Shown here: one piece after another, positions 34,541 to 43,450 of the stretch
Numbering within the stretch: the stretch's first letter is position 1
How the letters are laid out: each line of letters begins with the position of its first letter
Assembly (NCBI GenBank): GCA_031425155.1
Contig: JANPIV010000058.1
Coordinates: forward strand, 1 to 64,000
Direction: 5' to 3'
Source of the DNA: M3007 sp031425155
GTDB taxonomy: Bacteria; Bacteroidota; Bacteroidia; Chitinophagales; Saprospiraceae
Length of the DNA stretch: 64,000 nucleotides
Translations under genes and position numbers: made by a program
The notes under the pieces: generated by a model
The model's input: only the letters and a program-made list of their open reading frames with translations
Databases searched by the model: none
Told to the model about the DNA's origin: nothing

Positions 34541-35887
34541 ATGCGACTACTTGCTCTTACTTGCCTCCTTCTGACCACTCTTGCGCTCTCTGCGCAGCCT
34601 AAACAGAACTCCCCTTATTCCCGCTTCGGCATTGGCGATCTGGTGAACCAATACTTTGCGCAGCAGGCGGGCATGGCCGGTCAATCGGCGGCTTTTCACG
34701 ATCCGTTCCACCTCAACCTGCTCAATCCGGCCTCTTATGCCCACTTGAAAACGGCAACTTTTGAGACGGGTTTGTACACCAAATTCAGCCATTCCGAGTC
34801 CAGTGTAGCCACTCAGGACTACTGGACGGGCAACCTGGGCTACCTGGCGCTGGGTTTTACGCTTAAAAGCCCCATCAACCAGGTGTTGGATAAAGTGCAG
34901 TCGCCCTGGCAGTTCGGGATGGGTTTTGCGCTCACGCCTTACTCGCTGGTTGGCTACAATGTCCAGACCCGCGATACGCTGGACCAACTCGGTGATGTGG
35001 TCAATAGTTTTACGGGCAATGGCGGCACCTACCGGTTGCAATGGAGCAATGGCGCGAAGTATAAAAACACCTCGTTCGGCGCGACGCTGGGCTGGATGTT
35101 CGGTAAGACGATTTACGAAAACACCACGCAATTTCTGGATAGTACCAGCACGGAGGCAAATCGTAATTTTCAGGACAATCAACGACAGGACCTCGGTGTC
35201 AACGGTTTTGTATGGAACCTGGGCGTACAGCACGATTTTGTGCTGAAATATGCCGAAAATGATAAGACGGTGCCCACACGATTGATCACGATTGGTGCGA
35301 CTGGCGAAGGCCAGCATAATCTGAAACTCAACGGCGAACAGCTCATCGTGCGCAGCCGGGGCCGCCTCACCAACGGGCAGTACCTGAACGGTGATACATT
35401 GTCCAATAATGACAGTATCCGCCAGACACTGACGCTGCCTTCCACTTTTACGTTGGGGATTCAATATGTGAATGCTAATAAGTTCAAAATTGGCGGGCAG
35501 TTTGGCCTGGAAAACTGGTCGAAATACCGCAATGAACTGCGCCCGAACGAACGTTTGCGCAACACCTTTTCGATGTCGGCGGGGCTGGAATATATTCCCG
35601 ATCACCTTTCTTATAACAATTACAGTAAACGCATTCGTTATCGTCTGGGAGGCTATTATCGGCAGGACCCGCGTTTGGTGAATGGCCAGAACCTGGATGA
35701 TGTGGGCCTGACTTTTGGCTTCGGCTTTCCGTTGGTGCTCCCGCGTCAGCAAACTTCCTTCGTCAACACGGCTTTTGAAATTGGCAAACTCGGCACAGAT
35801 TCACCCATCGAAGAGACCTATTTCCGCCTAACCGTCGGCTTTACCCTGAACGATAATACCTGGTTCTACAAGCGCAGGTTTGAATAG
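34541..35887 (+). CDS. Outer-membrane beta-barrel protein of the SPYSRFGIGD family
   Basis: 448 aa from the ATG at 34541, which starts a signal peptide (MRLLALTCLLLTTLALSA). The mature N-terminus contains NSPYSRFGIGDL, a hallmark of a conserved Bacteroidota family of predicted outer-membrane proteins with FadL/PorV-like features. Many amphipathic strands and the terminal aromatic residues (NTWFYKRRF) fit a beta barrel. The function is unknown. It often follows coaX in this phylum, as here. Confidence 0.8.
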   Translation: MRLLALTCLLLTTLALSAQPKQNSPYSRFGIGDLVNQYFAQQAGMAGQSAAFHDPFHLNLLNPASYAHLKTATFETGLYTKFSHSESSVATQDYWTGNLGYLALGFTLKSPINQVLDKVQSPWQFGMGFALTPYSLVGYNVQTRDTLDQLGDVVNSFTGNGGTYRLQWSNGAKYKNTSFGATLGWMFGKTIYENTTQFLDSTSTEANRNFQDNQRQDLGVNGFVWNLGVQHDFVLKYAENDKTVPTRLITIGATGEGQHNLKLNGEQLIVRSRGRLTNGQYLNGDTLSNNDSIRQTLTLPSTFTLGIQYVNANKFKIGGQFGLENWSKYRNELRPNERLRNTFSMSAGLEYIPDHLSYNNYSKRIRYRLGGYYRQDPRLVNGQNLDDVGLTFGFGFPLVLPRQQTSFVNTAFEIGKLGTDSPIEETYFRLTVGFTLNDNTWFYKRRFE

Positions 35888-35975
35888 AAGTATGAACGAT
35901 GAACCTTAAGCGACAACAAATGTGATGTTGTTCATCGTTCATACTTTATAGTTCATACTTCATAGTTAGTTCATA
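35886..35975. repeat. Octamer repeat hairpin between convergent genes
   Basis: GAACGATGAA pairs with TTCATCGTTC, with an inner ACAACA/TGTTGT stem, and is followed by TTCATACTTCATAGTT words. The same words occur at 4027-4205. The array reaches into the last codons of the minus-strand gene (35971). Confidence 0.8.
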
Positions 35976-36780
35976 CTTCTTTTAGAATATAGCACAGGAA
36001 CACTTCGTCCTGATTATTCACACCTAAACGGTTGTTGGTGAGGTGGATCAGGCTGGGCAGCACTTTGTCCAGATTAGTGCCTAATTCTTTCAGAATCAAT
36101 TCATTGCCGCGTACCCAACGCTGCCACTCCGGCTGGCTGGTATCAAATTTGCCCGCACTTGCGGCGGCCCATAGTTCGTCAAAAGCCGGGCGTAATGCCG
36201 CTTGCTGGCTTTCCAGACTGGTTTTAAAATAATGCAGTACGGCGGTTTGGGCGGTTTCATCCAGCGGCTGACCATCTATGGGCCGGAAAAAAGCGGGCAG
36301 CCACTGCTGATATAATTGGCCGAAGTACCAGGCCGCTTTCTCGCGATTCATACCCGCCGCCAGCGCAATAAGCAGGTGCATCCGCAACGCATCGAAGAGC
36401 GTAGTGCCATACGTGTGTGGCACTTGTGCCAGCCGGTCGAGCGTCACTCGCGTGGACAGGTGAAAATGCGCCTCCGTCAGGGCCATCCCTGCGGCACCAC
36501 CAAAACGCTCCAATTCGGGTTCATAAGGCACTTCGATGAAGTCGCCGCGCCCGGCAAACCAGCCGGTCAATGCTGGCCGCAGCGTCTCTTCCAGCCACGT
36601 TGCTTCGCCATGCAACCGCAAGCGGATATGTGGTCCGCGTTCGTCGGCAAAACGAATGAAAAAAGCCCGTGCGCCTTTGGTTGGCCAGATATACTGGTTT
36701 AAAAAAGGACGGACAGCCCGGGTCAGAAAGATGTCCGGGGATTCGAGCAGGTAACAGTGGAAAGAGAGCCAGGTGGGCAT
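35971..36780 (-). CDS. Stand-alone thiopeptide-type bacteriocin biosynthesis (lantibiotic dehydratase C-terminal) domain protein
   Basis: 269 aa. The start WLSFHCYLLESPDIFLTRAV and the segment GARAFFIRFADERGPHIRLR (R-Y/F-x-D-x-x-x-x-x-x-R-L-R) are characteristic of the SpaB/LanB elimination domain, as is YEPELERFGGAAGMALTEAH. In class I lantibiotic and thiopeptide pathways this domain removes glutamate to form dehydroamino acids. Here it stands alone: no glutamylation domain, precursor peptide, cyclase or transporter is visible nearby. It may act with partners elsewhere or have been repurposed. Confidence 0.85.
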   Translation of the reverse strand: MPTWLSFHCYLLESPDIFLTRAVRPFLNQYIWPTKGARAFFIRFADERGPHIRLRLHGEATWLEETLRPALTGWFAGRGDFIEVPYEPELERFGGAAGMALTEAHFHLSTRVTLDRLAQVPHTYGTTLFDALRMHLLIALAAGMNREKAAWYFGQLYQQWLPAFFRPIDGQPLDETAQTAVLHYFKTSLESQQAALRPAFDELWAAASAGKFDTSQPEWQRWVRGNELILKELGTNLDKVLPSLIHLTNNRLGVNNQDEVFLCYILKEV

Positions 36781-36863
36781 TTAAAGGACTGGACTAAATT
36801 TATAATCAATTACATTTCAGCCTATTAAAATGAATATGGTAGATTACTCCATCTGTATAGGCA

Positions 36864-36895
36864 TAAAAAAAGGGCCTTTCTTGCGAAAGACCCTT
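36864..36895 (-). terminator. Intrinsic terminator behind tRNA-fMet
   Basis: On the minus strand AGGGTCTTTC-GCAA-GAAAGGCCCT forms a tetraloop hairpin followed by seven T residues. It lies directly 3' of the tRNA. Confidence 0.85.
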
Positions 36896-36899
36896 GTTG

Positions 36900-36972
<73 letters not shown>

Positions 36973-37134
36973 CTGTAGTGGGCCGCAAAGATACGCGCTT
37001 TGTTTTCGCATTACCTAATGCAGGGGAAAGTTTTTTAAAAAAATATGACTCCATTAAAAAAGGCCAGATAGATGGACGAGAGAAAAGGGAAAGACAAATT
37101 CCTCCTGCCCGATCAGAGCTCATTTTTAACTAAC

Positions 37135-37169
37135 AAAAAATCCCCCGCAGTTCACCTGCGAGGGATTTA
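37135..37169 (-). terminator. Intrinsic terminator behind tRNA-Leu
   Basis: On the minus strand AAATCCCTCGCAG pairs with CTGCGGGGGATTT, then TTT follows. It separates the two tRNA transcripts. Confidence 0.75.
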
Positions 37170-37213
37170 ATTTTACCAGTGATCATTCAAAAAACAATCA
37201 CTCTCTACCTGGG

Positions 37214-37296
37214 TGCGGGAGGCGGGACTCGAACCCGCACAACCGTGAAGTTATTGGTGTTTGAGACCAACGCGTCTACCATTCCGCCACTCCCGC
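37214..37296 (-). tRNA. tRNA-Leu (CAA)
   Basis: 83 nt. The acceptor stem GCGGGAG/CTCCCGC is perfect. The anticodon arm TTGGT-CTCAAAC-ACCAA gives anticodon CAA. The extended variable arm (TAACTTCACGGTTGT) is that of a class II tRNA. The T arm holds GGTTCGAGTC. No CCA is encoded. Confidence 0.95.
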
Positions 37297-37340
37297 AATA
37301 TGCACGCTTAATATCGTTCAGAAAGTTGCCCCTTCTTTCC

Positions 37341-37868
37341 CTAAGCGGCGGCAAACTTAGAAAGATTTTCTCGAATGCGCAACAAATACCTTTTTTTCAA
37401 AAAAAAGTCTCGCACCTGAATCAACTGCTCCTCCGTTCCATCGGCCTCGGTCCAGGCTGCCAGTAAGGGCTGAATGCCGCTTTCCAACTCTTTTTCCAGG
37501 TTTTCCAGCGCCTGTAAAGTAGTGGCATACCGCTCGGCATCAAAATCGAATTCCAGCTCCATCAGCCCCTCATTAATGTCCATCATTTCCATCAAAAAAT
37601 CCTGCGGCAAGGCTGGCTGTGCCGTTTCGTCGCCCAGTAAGCCTTTGATTTCCAACACGTATCGGATGCGCCGGTCTGGATCAGACAGCGTTTTCCAGGC
37701 CTGATTGTTCACCGTGGATAGCTCCAGCATTTCCTCCTGTTTGGCATTGTCAGCCAGGGTATGGAAGTCCGGGTGATACTGCCGGCTGTTTTGATAGAAC
37801 CGCTTTTGCAGGGCCACCTCGTCCACTTGAAAGGAGACTGGCAGGCCAAAAAATTCAAAGTAATTCAT
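37341..37868 (-). CDS. hscB: Fe-S protein assembly co-chaperone HscB
   Basis: 175 aa, the usual length. The N-terminal J domain starts MNYFEFFGLPVSFQVD and carries the HPD motif in RQYHPDFHTL, which activates the Hsp70 partner HscA. The C-terminal helical domain (LPQDFLMEMMDINEGLMELE) is the IscU-binding part. No hscA or iscU is nearby. It is on the same strand as rseP. Confidence 0.93.
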   Translation of the reverse strand: MNYFEFFGLPVSFQVDEVALQKRFYQNSRQYHPDFHTLADNAKQEEMLELSTVNNQAWKTLSDPDRRIRYVLEIKGLLGDETAQPALPQDFLMEMMDINEGLMELEFDFDAERYATTLQALENLEKELESGIQPLLAAWTEADGTEEQLIQVRDFFLKKRYLLRIRENLSKFAAA

Positions 37869-37946
37869 GGAGACAGACTTTGGTCTTTAGTCTCTGGTTA
37901 TTAATCCACAGCCGAGGCCGAAGACAAATAACCAAAGACCAAAGAC
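37869..37946. repeat. Inverted word repeat (AGACTTTGGTCTTT)
   Basis: AGACTTTGGTCTTTAGTCT near 37875 is mirrored by CCAAAGACCAAAGACT near 37933. It fills the whole spacer between hscB and rseP and reaches the last codons of the latter. Confidence 0.7.
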
Positions 37947-39290
37947 TTATTTAAACCAGGCTCGCCAAACGTCCAGGCCATTGGTATAGACCATGAGGGC
38001 AAGCAGCAGGAAAAAGCCAAAAGTAACGGCGCGCTCCATGAACGCATCGCTGACCCGACGGCGGGTGACGACTTCCCACAGCAAGAAGACGACGTAGCCC
38101 CCATCGAGGGCGGGAATAGGCAGCAGGTTGATGAAAGCCAGCATAATGCTCAAAGAGGCTGTCATGCGCCAGAAAGTCTCCCAATCGCCCCATTCAGCGG
38201 GAAAGAGCTTAGCAATACTGCCAAAACCACCCAGATTTTCGGAGGCTTTTATTTTGCCCTTGAACATTTGGCCGAAGGCCTTGATCTGGTCGCCCAAAAA
38301 CTCAGTAGCGGCCTGCCAACCCGCCGGAAGCGCACCGGCCAGACTGGTTTTTTCCCGTTTCATTTCCAGAAAAGCCAGCACTTCGCGCCGCACGCCGATG
38401 GTGCCTGCTTCGGTAAGCGTAAGCGGTGCGGCCAAAGTATCAGTGCCGCGCAGCACCGCCAGCGTCACTTCTTTGCCTTTATTCTGATTGGCGAGCGATT
38501 GAAATTCATCAAAAAAGGTAATCGGCTGGCCATTCATGCCCACTACACGGTCGCCTTTCTGAATTTTAGCCTTTTCTGCGGCACTGCCAGCCTGCACTTC
38601 GGCCACCTGGAACGGCAGACGCGGTTGCATCAATTGTTTTTTCTGGACTTCGCTGCTGGCCAGTACCGAGCCAAAATTGGCGGGCATCTGGATATTTTGC
38701 GTTTGCCCATCGCGGAGTACCGTGGCGGTAGTCGCGCCATTGAGCACTATTTCTTTCACGAATGCGCCGATATCCAGCCGGTCGAGCGAACGATTGCCAA
38801 TCTGGGTAATAATATCGCCGTTGCGGAAACCCTCCCGGATCAACACGGAATCCATCTGGGTACCGTTTTTCAGGTCGGCATTGGCCACGTAGGGTTCGCC
38901 CCAGGCCACTTTGACCAGACCAAAAATCAGGATGCCCAGCAGAAAATTGACCGTAACCCCACCGATCATAATAATCAGGCGTTGCCAGGCGGGTTTGGAG
39001 CGAAATTCCCAGGGTTTGGGCGGCTCCTTCATCTGTTCGGTGTCCATACTTTCGTCCACCATGCCGGATATTTTCACGTAGCCACCCAAAGGCAGCCAGC
39101 CAATGCCATATTCGGTGTCGCCCCGTTTTATTTTAAACAAACTATTAAAGGGCGGCGCGTCGAAGAAAAGATAGAATTTCTCCACCCGGGTTTTGAACCA
39201 GCGGGCGGCAAAAAAGTGTCCCATTTCGTGCAAAACGATGAGCAGGGACAGGCTCATTAACAGGTATGTTATTCTGATGGCAATTTCCAT
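37947..39290 (-). CDS. rseP: RIP metalloprotease RseP (site-2 protease)
   Basis: 447 aa from the ATG at 39290; the frame extends upstream to 39419 but those codons come from repetitive DNA. The zinc motif HEMGHFF is in the first membrane helix (LLMSLSLLIVLHEMGHFFAA), and the third ligand region NLLPIPALDGGYVVF lies near the C-terminus. Two PDZ-like parts are in between (NGDIITQIGNRSL and KIQKGDRVVGMNGQPI). It cleaves membrane-spanning anti-sigma factors after site-1 cutting. Confidence 0.93.
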   Translation of the reverse strand: MEIAIRITYLLMSLSLLIVLHEMGHFFAARWFKTRVEKFYLFFDAPPFNSLFKIKRGDTEYGIGWLPLGGYVKISGMVDESMDTEQMKEPPKPWEFRSKPAWQRLIIMIGGVTVNFLLGILIFGLVKVAWGEPYVANADLKNGTQMDSVLIREGFRNGDIITQIGNRSLDRLDIGAFVKEIVLNGATTATVLRDGQTQNIQMPANFGSVLASSEVQKKQLMQPRLPFQVAEVQAGSAAEKAKIQKGDRVVGMNGQPITFFDEFQSLANQNKGKEVTLAVLRGTDTLAAPLTLTEAGTIGVRREVLAFLEMKREKTSLAGALPAGWQAATEFLGDQIKAFGQMFKGKIKASENLGGFGSIAKLFPAEWGDWETFWRMTASLSIMLAFINLLPIPALDGGYVVFLLWEVVTRRRVSDAFMERAVTFGFFLLLALMVYTNGLDVWRAWFK

Positions 39291-39299
39291 GTGCGGAAG

Positions 39300-39645
39300 T
39301 AAGTGAAACGTAAGGGGCGGTGAAGAAAAAGAGCAAAAAAGCAAAGGGCAAAAGGCAACAAAAAAACAGGCAATAAGCAAAAAAGCAAAGTGCAAAAGGC
39401 AAATGGAGCGCAGCGACATCCCGATTTGTCGGGAAAAGCAAGGGCAACAAAAAGCAAAGGACTATACAAACAAACGAGGGCTTCCGAAGTTTGGGCAAAA
39501 CTACGGAAGCCCCCGATTAAAAGGCAAAAAGGATAGAGCAATCGGCAAAAAGGCAAGGGTAAAAATTCGGGATGTCACGTTGCTCCATTTGCAAATTGCT
39601 GATTGCCTCTTGCTTTTTTGCCTTTTGTTTATTGCCCTTTATTTT
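39300..39645. repeat. Low-complexity GCAAAAGGCAA region with inner hairpins
   Basis: Words such as GCAAAAAAGCAAAGGGC recur, then GAGCGCAGCGACATCCCG, and the inverse order follows at 39565-39640. A hairpin GGGCTTCCG/CGGAAGCCC is at 39478-39514. The same word family is at 3597-3650. No real gene is supported here. Confidence 0.7.
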
Positions 39646-39647
39646 CC

Positions 39648-40568
39648 TCAGAAGCCGATTTCGCGGTAGCGTTGGCCGTTGGCAGGGTCTATTTTGCTCA
39701 TGATCTGGATCACGCGGTCTTTCTGTGGTTTGGCCCCGATTTTCCACATTTCCACCAGTTCATCCTTCTTGGCGTTGGCGAACATCTGGACGATCATGGA
39801 ATTAAAATAGGCGATATTCACCTTGTCCACTTCTTCGAGGGCTTGCATGATGGCTACTTTCCCCTGGTCAACATTGATCGAAAAATTATCCAGACCCTTA
39901 CGATAATAGGTGTACATCGCTGAGCGATAAGGCTTTACGCGTGGGTTGAGCAGGTTTTCGATCAGCCAGTAGCGATTGCGATTTTTGCCGCCATCCGCCG
40001 GACGCCAGCCAGTCGCTACGTTGCCGCCACTTTGCGTATTGGTCACAATCTGCTGAGCGGTCAGGTAGTGCGGTTCGCCGCCATACAGCGAAAACGAATC
40101 GTAGTCCATGCCGAGGATAATATACACATAAAAAGCCAGTATAGCGGGCAAATTCTGGTTGTCCGGAGCATCACGCAGAAATTCGATGGGCTGATTTTGC
40201 TGGTAACTAAATACGAAATCCTTATCCAGGTGCGAAATCAACGGGCTTCTGAAATCGCTGCCATAGATCGGACGGACGGCTTGTACGGCCAGTTCGGCCC
40301 GATAACTGTTGTTACCCAACTCTTCGGAAATAGTGAAGATGAAGTTGCATTTGATCCGTTCGTCGGTCTCAAAGCGATCTTGTGTCCATTTTGTATTATT
40401 CAAAAAATCGCGCAGAGCGACTTCCAGTTGGTCGAAGTCTTTGCGATCCGCCTGCTGTAGTTGGGGGGTGCTGATACGGACTGTGGCATCTATTTCGCCC
40501 ACACCCTGAGCATGAAGGGCAAAGGTGGAAACCAGGAGCAACAAAATGGGAACTATCTGCTTAAACAT
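39648..40568 (-). CDS. DUF4835 family protein, PorD-like T9SS component
   Basis: 306 aa with a signal peptide (MFKQIVPILLLLVSTFALHA). Conserved family stretches include EVALRDFLNNTKWTQDRFE, ERIKCNFIFTI, ILAFYVYIILGMDYDSFS and GWRPADGGKNRNRYWLIENL. DUF4835 members include PorD of Porphyromonas gingivalis, needed for type IX secretion. The presence of several T9SS cargo proteins in the window agrees with this. It follows coaBC and rpoZ as in many Bacteroidota. Confidence 0.9.
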   Translation of the reverse strand: MFKQIVPILLLLVSTFALHAQGVGEIDATVRISTPQLQQADRKDFDQLEVALRDFLNNTKWTQDRFETDERIKCNFIFTISEELGNNSYRAELAVQAVRPIYGSDFRSPLISHLDKDFVFSYQQNQPIEFLRDAPDNQNLPAILAFYVYIILGMDYDSFSLYGGEPHYLTAQQIVTNTQSGGNVATGWRPADGGKNRNRYWLIENLLNPRVKPYRSAMYTYYRKGLDNFSINVDQGKVAIMQALEEVDKVNIAYFNSMIVQMFANAKKDELVEMWKIGAKPQKDRVIQIMSKIDPANGQRYREIGF

Positions 40569-40700
40569 GGCAAAAACGATTTATATTGATTAAAAGGGGT
40601 GAATCCCTGCTTTATTACCTCTGCCTTATTTCCTTCGCTTACCTCCTTCGCCTGAAAAAGGCTACGGCGGTTAAAAGGGGCTATGGCGGGTAAAGACGCG

Positions 40701-41894
40701 CTAGACCATTTTTGGGTTGGCTAAGCGGACTATTTCTTCGACAATATCTTGCGCCGCTTCCGTTTTGGTTTGCAATTCAAAAGCGGTTTGCAGGCCATTG
40801 CGTCGTAAAATAGTGATCTTGTTGGTGTCGTGACCAAAACCGGCACCGGCATCTTGCAGCGAGTTTAAAACGATAAAATCCAGGTTTTTACGCTCCATTT
40901 TCTGGCGCGCATATTCGATCTCGTTGTTCGTTTCGAGGGCAAAACCAACCAGGATTTGGCCCGGTTTCTTTTGGCTACCCAATGTAGCCGCGATGTCCAC
41001 GGTTTTAGCCAGAGGCAAATTCAAATCGTCGTCTTTTTTCTTGATCTTTTGCTCCGAAAATAAAGCGGGCCGATAATCGGCCACCGCTGCCGCCAACACG
41101 GTAATATCCATTTCCGGGAACAGTGGCGCACACGCTGCATACATCTCCTGCGCAGAACCAACGCGAATGACTTGTAAATCAGTATTTTCTGGAAGCAAAC
41201 CGGTAGGACCAAGCACCAGCGTCACTTCGGCACCCCGGCGGGCCAGGACTTCGGCAATCGCGATGCCCATTTTGCCCGTGGAATGGTTGCCGATAAAACG
41301 CACGGGATCGAGCGGTTCGTGGGTAGGGCCAGCCGTGACCAGGGCTTTTTTGCCGGTCAAATCCTGCTGCTGCCGAAAATAGCGGGCCACAAAAGCCACA
41401 ATTTCTTCGGGTTCGGCCAGTCGCCCTTCGCCGACTAAACCGCTGGCCAATTCGCCCTCCCCTACTGGGATAACTTGCACACCGTAGGACTGCAAACGCC
41501 GGATATTGGCCTGCGTGGCCGGGTGATGCCACATATCCACATCCATCGCCGGCGCCACAAAAACTGGGCAACGCGCCGACAGATAAACGGCGGTTAAAAT
41601 GTTGTCGCACAGGCCGTTGGCCATTTTAGCCAGCGTGTTGGCCGTCGCCGGAGCCACCACCAGCGCATCAGCCCAAAGCCCCAGTTCGACGTGGTTGTTC
41701 CAGCCCGTTTCGGAGCGGACCTCACTAAAAACCGGGCGTTTGGAAAGCGTGGAAAGCGTGAGCGGCGCGATAAAAGCCGTGGCCGCTTCGGTCATCAGTA
41801 CCTGTATGGCGGCTCCCTGCTTCACCCAGAGGCGGGTGAGGTGGGCGGCTTTGTACGCCGCGATGGAACCGCTGATGCCGAGCAGGATGTTCAC
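40701..41894 (-). CDS. coaBC: Bifunctional phosphopantothenoylcysteine decarboxylase/phosphopantothenate-cysteine ligase
   Basis: 397 aa. The N-terminal flavoprotein decarboxylase shows LLGISGSIAAYKAAHLTRLW, the active His in GWNNHVELGLWAD, VVAPATANTLAKMANGLCDN and PAMDVDMWHHPA. The C-terminal ligase shows ALVTAGPTHEPLDPVRFIGN and VLAAAVADYRP. These steps convert 4'-phosphopantothenate to 4'-phosphopantetheine for CoA synthesis, continuing the path begun by coaX 7 kb away. Confidence 0.96.
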   Translation of the reverse strand: MNILLGISGSIAAYKAAHLTRLWVKQGAAIQVLMTEAATAFIAPLTLSTLSKRPVFSEVRSETGWNNHVELGLWADALVVAPATANTLAKMANGLCDNILTAVYLSARCPVFVAPAMDVDMWHHPATQANIRRLQSYGVQVIPVGEGELASGLVGEGRLAEPEEIVAFVARYFRQQQDLTGKKALVTAGPTHEPLDPVRFIGNHSTGKMGIAIAEVLARRGAEVTLVLGPTGLLPENTDLQVIRVGSAQEMYAACAPLFPEMDITVLAAAVADYRPALFSEQKIKKKDDDLNLPLAKTVDIAATLGSQKKPGQILVGFALETNNEIEYARQKMERKNLDFIVLNSLQDAGAGFGHDTNKITILRRNGLQTAFELQTKTEAAQDIVEEIVRLANPKMV

Positions 41895-41901
41895 TTAAAA
41901 A

Positions 41902-41972
41902 AGTTATGAGTTATGAGTTATAAGTTATGAGTTGTCGCCAGCGGCATAACTCATAACTTATAACTCATAACT
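41902..41972. repeat. Heptamer-arm hairpin with shared core
   Basis: The left arm (AGTTATGAGTTATAAGTTAT) pairs with the right arm over about 28 bp. The loop region is GTTGTCGCCAGCGGCATAA. A sister element with core GTTATCGCGAGCGGCCATAA lies on the other side of rpoZ at 42316-42392. Confidence 0.85.
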
Positions 41973-41978
41973 CCAAGA

Positions 41979-42311
41979 TTATTCTTTTTCCTCCACGTAG
42001 CGCCACTGAATCTCGTCCATCAGAAATTCATGGGCGGCGATGATGGGCGTATTGGGCAAACGTTCGTAAAACTTGGAGATTTCGATCTGCTCCTTGTTTT
42101 CCTGTACCTCTTCGATGGTATCGGTATTCACGGCGAACTCTTCGAGTTTGCGTTGAATTTCCCATTTCAAATCGCTGGAAATCTGGCGGGCGCGTTTGGA
42201 GACGATCACCAGGCTTTCGTAGATATTGCCGGTTTTGTTGACCAGTTCCAGCACGTCGCGGGGCTGTACATTGGCATCGAGGCCTTGGGCCTTACTTTTG
42301 ATATCGCTCAT
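41979..42311 (-). CDS. rpoZ: RNA polymerase omega-like subunit
   Basis: 110 aa. It resembles the Bacteroidota omega family: RDVLELVNKTGNIYESLVIV followed by SKRARQISSDLKWEIQRKLE, equivalent to the omega helix that latches onto beta-prime. The acidic tail ends EIQWRYVEEKE. It lies between bamD and coaBC, the common order in the phylum, and is flanked on both sides by related repeat hairpins. Confidence 0.88.
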   Translation of the reverse strand: MSDIKSKAQGLDANVQPRDVLELVNKTGNIYESLVIVSKRARQISSDLKWEIQRKLEEFAVNTDTIEEVQENKEQIEISKFYERLPNTPIIAAHEFLMDEIQWRYVEEKE

Positions 42312-42315
42312 TTTT

Positions 42316-42392
42316 AATTAATTATAAATTATGAATTATGAATTATAAGTTATCGCGAGCGGCCATAATTCATAATTCATAATTCATAATTC
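42316..42392. repeat. Heptamer-arm hairpin with shared core, sister element
   Basis: GAATTAT words on the left and ATAATTC words on the right form the arms. The centre GTTATCGCGAGCGGCC matches the centre of the element at 41902-41972, although the arm heptamers differ by one base (GAATTAT instead of GAGTTAT). Confidence 0.85.
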
Positions 42393-42395
42393 TGG

Positions 42396-43232
42396 TTAGG
42401 CTCCTGCCGTTTTCAGGCGTTTTTTCACAGATTTTGCGGCTTGTTCGGCACTTTTCTGAATCTGTCGTATTTCCTTGGAATAGGTGCCCGTCGGATATTT
42501 CTCCAAAAATTCAGCACTGCGGCGCACCGCATCCAGGTAACGTTCTTCTTTTTTGTCCACCACACTATTTTCGCCCAGCAGAAAACTTCCTTTGGCAATC
42601 AGATAACGGACGCGCTCGGCATCGGGGCTTTCCGGGTAGTCGCGCAGCAGGTTATCAAAGGAAATAACAGACGATTGATATTGACGGAGATTGTAATATA
42701 ATTCGCCTTCCACAAAGGCCTTTTGTTCCAATTTGCGGCGCAGTTCGTCAATCAGCCGGTTACATTCTTCCACGCGCTTGCTTTCGGGAAATAAATTGAC
42801 AAAGACCTGAAATTCCTCGATGGCTTTCTGCGAATCGCTCTGATCCAGCCGGTAAGTGGGCGACTGCTGATAGTTGGAATAGGCCGACATGAAGGCCGCT
42901 TCCTCGCGGTAAGGGGAATTGGTAAATGTGTTGGCAAAATTCTTGAAATAATAAGCGGCCAGTACGTACTGTTTGAGGTGGTAGTGGGTGTAGGCATACT
43001 GGAAATTAGCCTTTTCGGCCTCTGCTTTGCCGCGAATATTGGTCAAAACCAACTCAAAGAGGGTTTGGGCGCGTTGGTATTGCTCCTTTTCGTAGTAGTC
43101 GAACGCTGTCTTCAGTAGCAAATCCCCATCGCCACTGGTGCGGATTTTTTCGTAACTGCTTTTGCAGGAAGCGGTCAGAAATATCAGGCCGGAAACCAGC
43201 AATAAGCCAAGCATTTTTCTCATAGGGCGCAA
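42396..43232 (-). CDS. bamD: Outer-membrane protein assembly factor BamD
   Basis: 278 aa lipoprotein. The signal ends in a lipobox (LIFLTASCKSS). TPR units follow, with ALFDYYEKEQYQRAQTLFEL-like helices, FANTFTNSPYREEAAFMSAY and EFQVFVNLFPESKRVEECN, and a further DNLLRDYPESPDAERVRYLI unit. It belongs to the BAM complex that inserts beta barrels into the outer membrane. It is the first gene of the bamD-rpoZ-coaBC-porD set. Confidence 0.93.
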   Translation of the reverse strand: MRPMRKMLGLLLVSGLIFLTASCKSSYEKIRTSGDGDLLLKTAFDYYEKEQYQRAQTLFELVLTNIRGKAEAEKANFQYAYTHYHLKQYVLAAYYFKNFANTFTNSPYREEAAFMSAYSNYQQSPTYRLDQSDSQKAIEEFQVFVNLFPESKRVEECNRLIDELRRKLEQKAFVEGELYYNLRQYQSSVISFDNLLRDYPESPDAERVRYLIAKGSFLLGENSVVDKKEERYLDAVRRSAEFLEKYPTGTYSKEIRQIQKSAEQAAKSVKKRLKTAGA

Positions 43233-43427
43233 AGATACGTGTTTAATTATGAATTATGAATGATGAATTATTGCACCCCTAACGTAGCCTGGCCCTTAAA
43301 TGTGGCGTCGGAAAGGTGAATGTTTTTCAAAAATGGTTGCATTGAACCAAGTGAGCGGGGAAATGTTTTGAAATGAATCCGTGATTTTGTTGAAAAAAGC
43401 CGGAAATTCGCCATTATTATTACACGT

Positions 43428-43435
43428 TACTTTTG
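43428..43435 (+). promoter_or_regulatory. Candidate -7 element of paaA
   Basis: TACTTTTG fits TAnnTTTG and lies 15 nt before the ATG at 43451, so the leader would be very short. No TTG stands 20 nt upstream. Confidence 0.4.
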
Positions 43436-43450
43436 CCCTCACCACTTACT

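Noticed and set aside
34547..35752. 401-codon open frame on the minus strand opposite the outer-membrane protein gene
   Set aside because: Low-complexity shadow of a GC-rich plus-strand gene with a clear signal peptide and family motif; no domain in the minus frame.
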